39,933 bases of DNA. Source: Acidimicrobiia bacterium. GTDB lineage: Bacteria; Actinomycetota; Acidimicrobiia; Acidimicrobiales; CATQHL01. Below are positions 34,714 to 39,933 of this stretch, piece by piece. The stretch is from the NCBI GenBank assembly GCA_021296415.1, contig JAGWAL010000028.1, positions 1 to 39,933 on the forward strand, written 5' to 3'. Each line of letters starts with the position of its first letter. Within the stretch, counting starts at the first letter, position 1. Made by a program: the position numbers and the translations under genes. The notes under the pieces were generated by a model. It was not told the origin of the DNA. It did no database searches and saw only the letters and a program-made list of their open reading frames with translations.

Positions 34714-34733
34714 GGATTACAGCAGTGTAATCC
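34714..34733. promoter_or_regulatory. Perfect palindrome GGATTACA-GCAG-TGTAATCC
   Basis: Eight-base arms match perfectly around GCAG, 35 bases before the msrB ATG. The TTACA/TGTAA half-sites recall operators of BlaI/CopY-type repressors, but the spacing differs. It could instead form a hairpin in the msrB leader RNA. It is clearly AT-richer than the flanks. Confidence 0.55.
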
Positions 34734-34768
34734 AAACGCCCGTTCGCTGCACGTCTTTTGGAGGCGCC

Positions 34769-35191
34769 ATGACCACCGAACAGCCCGACCGGCGGGAACT
34801 CAGCCAACGCCTGTCCCCCCTCCAGTACCACGTCACGCAGGAGGCCGGCACGGAGCGGGCGTTCACCGGCGAGTACTGGGACTGCAAGGACGAGGGCACC
34901 TACCACTGCGTGGTCTGCGACACGCCGCTGTTCTCCAGCGACACGAAGTACGACTCCGGCACCGGCTGGCCCAGCTTCCACTCCGAGATGGGCGATGACC
35001 GCGTGGGGCGCCGCCGCGACCGCAGCTTCGGGCGAACCCGCACCGAGGCCGTGTGCAACAACTGCGGGGCGCACCTGGGGCACATCTTCGATGACGGCCC
35101 CGCCCCCACCGGCGAGCGCTACTGCATGAACTCCGCATCACTGAACCTGCGTCCCGGCGGCGACGAATCCATCGAGATGGGTTCACAGTAG
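34769..35191 (+). CDS. msrB: Peptide-methionine (R)-S-oxide reductase
   Basis: A 140-residue protein from ATG 34769, with TGGAGG 6 bases upstream; the frame is open before this but runs through the palindromes. The fold is complete: LSPLQYHVTQEAGTERAFTGEYWD, the zinc CxxC pairs (HCVVCDTPL and VCNNCGAHLGH), YDSGTGWPSFH, FDDGPAPTGERYCMNSASL with the catalytic Cys. It repairs methionine-R-sulphoxide in proteins. It is divergent from recA, with two palindromes between, so a link to oxidative or DNA-damage stress is plausible. There is no MsrA in the window. The next gene starts 10 bases after its stop. Confidence 0.96.
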   Translation: MTTEQPDRRELSQRLSPLQYHVTQEAGTERAFTGEYWDCKDEGTYHCVVCDTPLFSSDTKYDSGTGWPSFHSEMGDDRVGRRRDRSFGRTRTEAVCNNCGAHLGHIFDDGPAPTGERYCMNSASLNLRPGGDESIEMGSQ

Positions 35192-35201
35192 CTTTCAGTA
35201 T

Positions 35202-36254
35202 ATGTCCATGATCCACAGATGCCTCGCCGGAGCGGAGAAGCCACGCACCGCCGGCAGCGGGAGCAGGGCGGCGACCGTGGACTCCCCGGTTCCGATCATC
35301 GACATCTCCCCCGCCGCTGCGGGGGGCGAGGCGCTCGCCGCGGTCGGTCGAGCCGTGGACGAGGCCTGCCGGGACATCGGCTTCTTCGTCATCGTGGGCC
35401 ACGGCGTCCCCGAGGCCACGACCGAGGCGGTCTGGACGGCGGCGCGGGAGTTCTTCGACCTGCCGCTGGCCACCAAGCGCCGCAGCCCGGCCCCGTCGGA
35501 GGACTACGCCTACGGCTACTCGCCTGTCCGGGGCGAGACCCTGGCCCGCTCCCTCGGCGACACCACGCCGCCGGACCTGAAGGAGAGCCTCAACATGGGT
35601 CCGCTCGAGTTGCCCGGGGTCATCTCCCCGGGCGCCGAGGCGATCCTGGCCGAGCCCCGCTGGCCCGAGCGCCCGCCGACGCTGCGCCCCGCCTGGGAGG
35701 CGTATTTCCGCACCATGTCCGACCTGGCCGCCCGGCTACTGTCGATCATGGCCGTGGGCCTGGGCCTGCCCGAGGACCACTTCGAGCCGTTCCTCTCTCA
35801 CCACTCCAGCGCCATGCGGGCCATCAACTACCCCCACCTGGACGCCCGCCGGCTTCCGGGCCAGCTGCGCGCCGGCGCCCACACCGACTACGGCACGCTC
35901 TCCATCCTCTGCTACGAGGAGGCGCCCGGCGGGTTGGAGGTGATGGGTCCCGACGGGTGGGCGGCCGTGCCGGTGGTTCCGGGCGGATTCGTCGTCAACC
36001 TGGGCGACATGATGGCCCGCTGGACCAACGACCGCTGGGTGTCCACGCTGCACCGCGTCGGCCTGCCGCCCCCCGACGCCGCAGGCCCCACACGCCGCCA
36101 GAGCATCGTGTTCTTCCACAACGTGCGCTGGGACGCCGAGGTCCGCTGCCTGCCGACGTGCCTCGCACCCGGCGAGTCACCCCGCTACGAGCCTGTGCTG
36201 GCCGGCCCTCACCTGCTGAGCAAGTTCGCCAGCACCGTGGAGAGCACCTACTAG
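35202..36254 (+). CDS. 2-oxoglutarate/Fe(II)-dependent oxygenase, isopenicillin N synthase-like
   Basis: A 350-residue double-stranded beta-helix oxygenase. The N-terminal DIOX_N part begins VPIIDISPAAAG and GFFVIVGHGVPEA. Fe(II) ligands are His227 and Asp229 (AHTDYGTLSIL) and His284 (STLHRVG); Arg299 and Ser301 (RQS) would bind the 2-oxoglutarate C5 carboxylate. So the site is complete. The start is unsure: ATG 35202 has no Shine-Dalgarno, while a GTG at 35277 just before the conserved part would drop 25 poorly conserved residues. Codon use is GC3-rich in both. The substrate is unknown; relatives oxidise small molecules, including flavonoids, gibberellins and peptides. It lies just after msrB and may share its transcript. 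Confidence 0.88.
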   Translation: MSMIHRCLAGAEKPRTAGSGSRAATVDSPVPIIDISPAAAGGEALAAVGRAVDEACRDIGFFVIVGHGVPEATTEAVWTAAREFFDLPLATKRRSPAPSEDYAYGYSPVRGETLARSLGDTTPPDLKESLNMGPLELPGVISPGAEAILAEPRWPERPPTLRPAWEAYFRTMSDLAARLLSIMAVGLGLPEDHFEPFLSHHSSAMRAINYPHLDARRLPGQLRAGAHTDYGTLSILCYEEAPGGLEVMGPDGWAAVPVVPGGFVVNLGDMMARWTNDRWVSTLHRVGLPPPDAAGPTRRQSIVFFHNVRWDAEVRCLPTCLAPGESPRYEPVLAGPHLLSKFASTVESTY

Positions 36255-36276
36255 GACGGCGACAACCGGCGGTGGC

Positions 36277-36684
36277 TCAGGCCTCGCGGGCGATCTCCGG
36301 GACCGAGACGTAGCCGGCCACGTCCATCGAGGGCGCGCCCCCCAGGATCCAGAGGACGACCATGTCCTCCTCACCGGTGGAACCGCCCGAGTGCGCCGTG
36401 TTCATCGGCACGAAAACCACGTCGCCGGGCGCCAGGTCGTGGAAGTCGTCGCCCACTCGGTACCAGCCGCGCCCGCTGAGGACGATCACGATCTCCTCGG
36501 CGTCGGGGTGCAGATGGTGCTCGTGGGTGGCGCCGCCGCCCCAGTAGACGGTCCGCCCCACCATGGTGCGCTGCGAGCCCTGCCGCTGCGCGGAGACGAG
36601 CGTGCGCACGTCGAGGTGCGAGAACGGGGTTCCGCTGACGTCGTCGGGAGGCGTGGTGTCGGCACGCACGACGTACTCGGTCAC
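36277..36684 (-). CDS. Small cupin-domain protein
   Basis: A 135-residue single-domain cupin from GTG 36682-36684 (VTEYVVRADTT). Metal ligands fit cupin motif 1 (THEHHLHPDAEEIVIVLSG: His57, His59, Glu63) and motif 2 (LAPGDVVFVPMNTAHSG: His98). Such proteins act as small isomerases, dioxygenases or ligand sensors, and the exact role is not readable. A -10-like TATACG ends about 9 bases before the GTG, so the mRNA may be leaderless. It is divergent from the aminotransferase, with an inverted repeat between, and convergent with the oxygenase (22-base gap). A paired function with the aminotransferase is inferred from this layout alone. Confidence 0.85.
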   Translation of the reverse strand: MTEYVVRADTTPPDDVSGTPFSHLDVRTLVSAQRQGSQRTMVGRTVYWGGGATHEHHLHPDAEEIVIVLSGRGWYRVGDDFHDLAPGDVVFVPMNTAHSGGSTGEEDMVVLWILGGAPSMDVAGYVSVPEIAREA

Positions 36685-36699
36685 ACCCCGAGCGTATAT

Positions 36700-36719
36700 T
36701 GAACCGCCGGCCCGGTTCA
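36700..36719. promoter_or_regulatory. Inverted repeat TGAACCG-N6-CGGTTCA in divergent promoter
   Basis: Perfect 7-base arms flank CCGGCC in the 72-base gap between the cupin and aminotransferase genes. On the - strand the repeat spans the -35 and spacer of the candidate cupin promoter (-10 TATACG, 36693-36698). This is the classic position for an operator controlling both genes. No regulator gene is encoded nearby. Confidence 0.6.
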
Positions 36720-36756
36720 GCCGGGCGGCTCCGCACAACGCCACGGGGGACGGCAC

Positions 36757-38094
36757 ATGGAAGCTCGGGACATTCGCCGGAGCCTCGAGGTGGCCCGCCG
36801 CGACGGCGCCGCCATCACCCGGTCGCAGAAGTACCGGCTCTACCCGCTCGTGGTGGATCGGGCCGGCGGCGTGCGGCTCTGGGACCCCGACGGCAACGAG
36901 TACCTGGACTGGATGGGTTGCGGCGGAGCGGTCCCCGTCGGCTACGGCCACCCCGAGGTGCGCGACGCCGCCGTCGCCGCCATCGACAAGGAGTACGCCC
37001 ACCCCTTGGTGTGCTACATCCACGAACCCGCCGTGGAGTTGGCGGAGCGGCTCATCGAACTCGTGCCGGGCGACTTCGTCAAGAAGGTCTGGTTCGGGAA
37101 TTCCGGGTCGGACGCCATGGACTTCCTGGCCAAGGTGGTCCCCCTGGCCGCCGGTCGGCCGCGGATCATCTCCTTCATCGGCGCGTTCCACGGCATGACG
37201 ATCGGCTCCGGCGCGGTCTCCGGGCACGGTGCGCTCGCCAGGCCGATCCCCGGCGGCCACATCACCAAGGCGCCCTACCCGAACCCGTACCGGTGCGCCT
37301 GGGGGCCGTGCGACCCGGAGGAATGCTCGCTCCGCTGCCTGGACTACCTCCGCAACGAGCTGCTGACCAACGTGTCCCCGGCTGACGAGACGGCCGCGGT
37401 GTTCGCCGAGAGCATCCAGTCCGACAGCGGTGAGATCGTCCCGCCCGGCAACTACTTCCCGGCGCTGCGGGAGTTGTGCGACGAGCTGGGCATCTGGCTG
37501 ATCTTCGACGAGATCAAGACCGGGTTCGGCCGGACGGGCCGCATGTTCGGGTTCGAACACTTCGACATACAGGCCGACGCCATGGGCCTGGCCAAGCCGC
37601 TGGGCGGTGGCTTCCCGCTCTCCGCCGTGGTGGGGCGCGTCGAGATCGTCGAGGTCGAGGACCTCTACACGGCGTACACGCTCGGCGGGCACCCCGTGTC
37701 GTGTAGTGCATCGCTCGCCTTCATCGACGTGCTGGAACGCGACGATCTGGCGGCCAACGCGGCCGACGTCGGTGGCTACCTCAAGGAGCAGCTGCGGGAG
37801 ATGCAGGCCCGGCACCCGCTCATCGGCGACGTCCGCGGCAAGGGTCTGCTGCTGGGGGTGGAGTTGGTCGCCGACCGGCGGACCCGCGAACCGGCCACCC
37901 GGGACGCCCTCCGGCTCGCCTACCGCTGCTTCGAACTGGGGCTGATCATGGTGGCCTTCGGGAACGTCATGGAGATCACGCCGCCCCTGACGATCACCCG
38001 CAGCGATGCCGACGAGGCGCTGGCCATCTTCGAGCGCGCCCTCGCCGACGTGGAGGCCGGGCGCTTCGACGACGCCAAGCTGGACGGCTTCTAG
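36757..38094 (+). CDS. Class III pyridoxal-phosphate aminotransferase
   Basis: A 445-residue fold-type I, class III enzyme; GGGGGA lies about 7 bases before the ATG. Landmarks: LWDPDGNEYLDWMGCGGAVPVGYGHP, GNSGSDAMDFLAK (PLP phosphate, normally GTEA), ISFIGAFHGMTIGSGAVSGH, ESIQSDSGEIVPP, LIFDEIKTGFGRTGRMFGFEH (Asp251) and AMGLAKPLGGGFPLSAVVG with PLP Lys280. The end VRGKGLLLGVELV and NVMEITPPLTI is typical of omega-amino acid and GABA-type transaminases. The Lys in DEIKTG replaces the common Gln of DEVQTG. A short Cys-rich patch (RCAWGPCDPEECSLRC, 179-194) is seen in some subgroups, such as those near dialkylglycine decarboxylase. Substrate is unknown. It is convergent with the permease (7-base gap). 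Confidence 0.92.
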   Translation: MEARDIRRSLEVARRDGAAITRSQKYRLYPLVVDRAGGVRLWDPDGNEYLDWMGCGGAVPVGYGHPEVRDAAVAAIDKEYAHPLVCYIHEPAVELAERLIELVPGDFVKKVWFGNSGSDAMDFLAKVVPLAAGRPRIISFIGAFHGMTIGSGAVSGHGALARPIPGGHITKAPYPNPYRCAWGPCDPEECSLRCLDYLRNELLTNVSPADETAAVFAESIQSDSGEIVPPGNYFPALRELCDELGIWLIFDEIKTGFGRTGRMFGFEHFDIQADAMGLAKPLGGGFPLSAVVGRVEIVEVEDLYTAYTLGGHPVSCSASLAFIDVLERDDLAANAADVGGYLKEQLREMQARHPLIGDVRGKGLLLGVELVADRRTREPATRDALRLAYRCFELGLIMVAFGNVMEITPPLTITRSDADEALAIFERALADVEAGRFDDAKLDGF

Positions 38095-38101
38095 CGGCGC
38101 C

Positions 38102-39169
38102 TCACTCGCCGGCCTCTTGGCCCGCTCGCCGGCGCGCACGGCTGCGGGCCGTCCTCAGCAACGATCGGATCGAGTCGGCCTGCACGATCATGGCCAGGAG
38201 GATGGCGATGCCGAGCGCCAACTCCCGGGCGAAGGAGGTGTAGCCGGCGAAGACGAGGGCGCTGTTGATCTCCGAGATGAGCACCATGCCGAGGAACGCC
38301 CCGAACAGCGTCCCCGCCCCGCCGGTCACCGCCACACCCCCGATGATGGGACCGGCGAGCGTCGACAGGAGCCAGGTCTGGCCGCCGCTGGGCTGACCCG
38401 ACCCGAGCTCGGTTGTCAGCAGGATCCCCCCCACGGCCGCCAGGAGGCCGCTGATGACGTAGGTGAGCATGACGGTCTGCGTCGTCGGCACACCGGAGGT
38501 GCGCGCCGCCTCCACGTTGGCGCCCAGCAGGTAGGTGCGCACCCCCCAGACGGTCATGTGCAGGAACACCCCGAACAGCAGCAGCACGCCGATGTAGACG
38601 AACACCGACGGGTGGATCCCCAGATGCTTGGTCACCAGGAACAGCAGGCCCTCGCGCGGGTACACCTGCGGCACGCCCTTGGTGGCGAGCACCGCCGCGC
38701 CGTAGAAGACGCTCCCCGTGCCCAGCGTGCCGATGATGGGGTTGATGCGGATGATGCCCACGACGAGGGCGTTCACCAGCCCGAGGCCCATGCCGATGAG
38801 CAATACCAGCACGATCGCCTCCGGGGCGCCCAGGCCGTTGTGCAGGAACACCGCCGTCAGGAGCCCGGTGAGGCCCGCGATCGAACCGATCGAGAGATCG
38901 AAGTTCCCGCCGATCAGCACGATCGTCTGGCCGACGGCGGCCACGCCCACGGGCGCGGCGGCCCGCAGGATGTTGGTGACGTTCAACCACGACGCGAATC
39001 GCGTGTCGATGATCACGGTGATCACGCCGACGACGATGACGGCAGCGAGGATGATCTTGGGGAACCGCTGCGCGCCGAAGAGCAGGTTGCGGTACTCGGT
39101 GTACCTCCCCGCGCCCCATCCGCCCCGCGCGGTCATCGCCGGAGTCTCACGCGGGCCGGGGGAGTCCAC
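38102..39169 (-). CDS. Sugar-type ABC transporter permease (RbsC/BPD_transp_2 family)
   Basis: A 355-residue membrane protein with eight to ten spans, starting at GTG 39167-39169, one base after the ATPase stop; an ATG 11 codons later is a possible start. The family signature of RbsC/XylH-type permeases is clear: GQTIVLIGGNFDLSIGSIAGLTGLL, INPIIGTLGTGSVFYGAAV, LGANVEAARTSGVPTTQTVMLTYVISGLLAAVGGILL and GGVAVTGGAGTLFGAFLGMVLISEINSALV. The EAA-like loop (GANVEAARTSG) contacts the ATPase. It would import a pentose, polyol or similar solute. The C-terminus is Arg-rich (RTARSRARRRAG). The binding protein is not in the window. Confidence 0.92.
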   Translation of the reverse strand: MDSPGPRETPAMTARGGWGAGRYTEYRNLLFGAQRFPKIILAAVIVVGVITVIIDTRFASWLNVTNILRAAAPVGVAAVGQTIVLIGGNFDLSIGSIAGLTGLLTAVFLHNGLGAPEAIVLVLLIGMGLGLVNALVVGIIRINPIIGTLGTGSVFYGAAVLATKGVPQVYPREGLLFLVTKHLGIHPSVFVYIGVLLLFGVFLHMTVWGVRTYLLGANVEAARTSGVPTTQTVMLTYVISGLLAAVGGILLTTELGSGQPSGGQTWLLSTLAGPIIGGVAVTGGAGTLFGAFLGMVLISEINSALVFAGYTSFARELALGIAILLAMIVQADSIRSLLRTARSRARRRAGQEAGE

Positions 39170-39170
39170 G

Positions 39171-39933
39171 TCAGGAGTTCCCCGCTGCCGCCGCGTTTCC
39201 CGACGCGCCGGTGATCATGGCGACGAGATCGCCGGCGTCGACGTCTCCGGCCGGCACAGTGCCCACCCGCTCGCCGCGGCGCAGCACGGTGATCCGATCG
39301 GCGACCTCGAACACGTCGGGCAGGTTGTGACTGATGATGAGGATGCCGATGCCGGCGTCGCGCAGGCTCTTGATGAGTTCGAGCACGTTCCTGCGCTCCG
39401 CCACCCCCAGCGCGGCCGTGGGTTCGTCCAGCAGCAGCACCCGGCTGCCGCCGCTGACCGCCCTCGAGATGGCGCATCCCTGACGCTGACCGCCCGAGAG
39501 CGAGGAGATCTGGGCGAAGACGCTCGGGATCTTGACGCGGAATTCCTCCAGGAGACTCTCCGTCTGCTTCGTCATCTCGACGCGCCGGAGGAAGCCGTGG
39601 CGGGTCAGTTCCCTCCCCGAGAACACGTTCTGCACCACCTCGAGAGTGTCCGCGAGTGCCAGATCCTGGTACACGGTCTCGATCCCGAGTGCCCGAGCCG
39701 CCCGCGGGCCGGCCAGCCGGACGTGCTCGCCGTCGAGCGCGATGGAGCCGGCGTCGGGCCGGAGCGAACCCGCCAGCATCTTCAGGGCGGTCGACTTGCC
39801 GGCCCCGTTGTCGCCGACGAGGGCCAGGACCTGCCCGGCGAACAACTCCAGTGAGAGGTCGTGGACGGCCCGCAGGCCGCCGAACCACTTCGTGAGCCCG
39901 TAGCCGGCGTAGAGCGGATCGCCGTTGCCGTTC
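39171..39933 (-). CDS. Sugar-type ABC transporter ATPase (5' end beyond the window)
   Basis: The frame is open to the window edge (YAGYGLTKWFGGLRAVHDLSLEL precedes the core, outlined here), so the N-terminus is cut off; about 253 residues are visible. Walker A is ALVGDNGAGKSTALKMLAG, the Q-loop is IETVYQDLALAD, the signature is SSLSGGQRQGCAISRAV, Walker B is SRVLLLDEPTAAL and the H-loop is ILIISHNLPDVFEVADRI. The single domain (not the duplicated RbsA type) resembles FrcA-like fructose/ribose importers, which pair with the permease encoded one base downstream. The C-terminus is Ala/Gly-rich. The binding protein and any regulator are probably upstream of the window. Confidence 0.93.
   Translation of the reverse strand, partial: NGNGDPLYAGYGLTKWFGGLRAVHDLSLELFAGQVLALVGDNGAGKSTALKMLAGSLRPDAGSIALDGEHVRLAGPRAARALGIETVYQDLALADTLEVVQNVFSGRELTRHGFLRRVEMTKQTESLLEEFRVKIPSVFAQISSLSGGQRQGCAISRAVSGGSRVLLLDEPTAALGVAERRNVLELIKSLRDAGIGILIISHNLPDVFEVADRITVLRRGERVGTVPAGDVDAGDLVAMITGASGNAAAAGNS

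Noticed and set aside
36277-38139. A 620-codon - strand open frame running opposite the aminotransferase into the cupin
   Set aside because: Only its last 135 codons (cupin) look like protein; the rest mirrors the aminotransferase.

Overview
The window is about 40 kb of dense, GC-rich bacterial chromosome. Third codon positions are almost all G or C, and GTG starts (plus one TTG) are common. The gene set and order point to the Actinomycetota. It holds glucosyl-3-phosphoglycerate synthase, a vitamin B12-dependent ribonucleotide reductase, the TIGR03960/TIGR03936 pair beside RNase E/G, and the recA-miaB-miaA-dapF-hflX-lexA-nrdJ neighbourhood. A full mreBCD-mrdA-rodA set suggests rod-shaped cells with lateral wall growth. 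A member of the Acidimicrobiia or a relative is my inference; no rRNA is present to test it.

Layout. (1) 1-790: 3' end of a flotillin/SPFH gene on the + strand. (2) 15235 down to 955 (- strand): one long run for cell shape, RNA and ribosome work, made of mreB, mreC, mreD, mrdA, rodA, a B12-binding radical SAM gene, its DUF2344 partner, RNase E/G, rplU, rpmA, obg, proB and a Na+/Ca2+-exchanger-like gene. Several junctions are 4-base stop/start overlaps. (3) 15371-15717: three - strand tRNA genes, Val(GAC), Cys(GCA) and a Gly(GCC) whose acceptor stem cannot pair. (4) 15741-18433 (-): lgt, a class III nucleotide cyclase-like gene and metX. (5) 18562-19443 (+): gpgS. (6) 19459-23392 (-): nrdJ and a zinc alcohol dehydrogenase. 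(7) 23661-25623: a frameshifted RibD-type reductase (+), a small membrane protein (-) and lexA (+). (8) 34576 down to 25627 (-): recA (disrupted), miaB, miaA, dapF, hflX, dapC, dapD, dapE. (9) 34769-39933: msrB (+), a 2-oxoglutarate/Fe(II) oxygenase (+), a cupin (-), a class III aminotransferase (+), then a sugar-type ABC permease and ATPase (-) running off the end.

How the genes work together. MreBCD, PBP2 and RodA build lateral peptidoglycan, and DapC, DapD, DapE and DapF make the meso-diaminopimelate for its cross-links. LexA and RecA form the SOS pair, and NrdJ supplies dNTPs nearby. MiaA and MiaB act in turn on A37 of tRNAs. Rne, Obg, L21, L27 and HflX serve RNA decay and ribosome assembly.

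Most worth a second look: recA lacks about 13 bases just after Walker A and is out of frame, with no recX nearby. The RibD-like gene has a 1-base frameshift. The tRNA-Gly has three C:C mismatches in its acceptor stem. DapF has Ser where the first catalytic Cys belongs. Several clean palindromes lie in divergent promoter regions (recA/msrB and cupin/aminotransferase). I see no clear new defence or mobile system. The window is mostly core genome with an odd set of lesions and regulatory sites.
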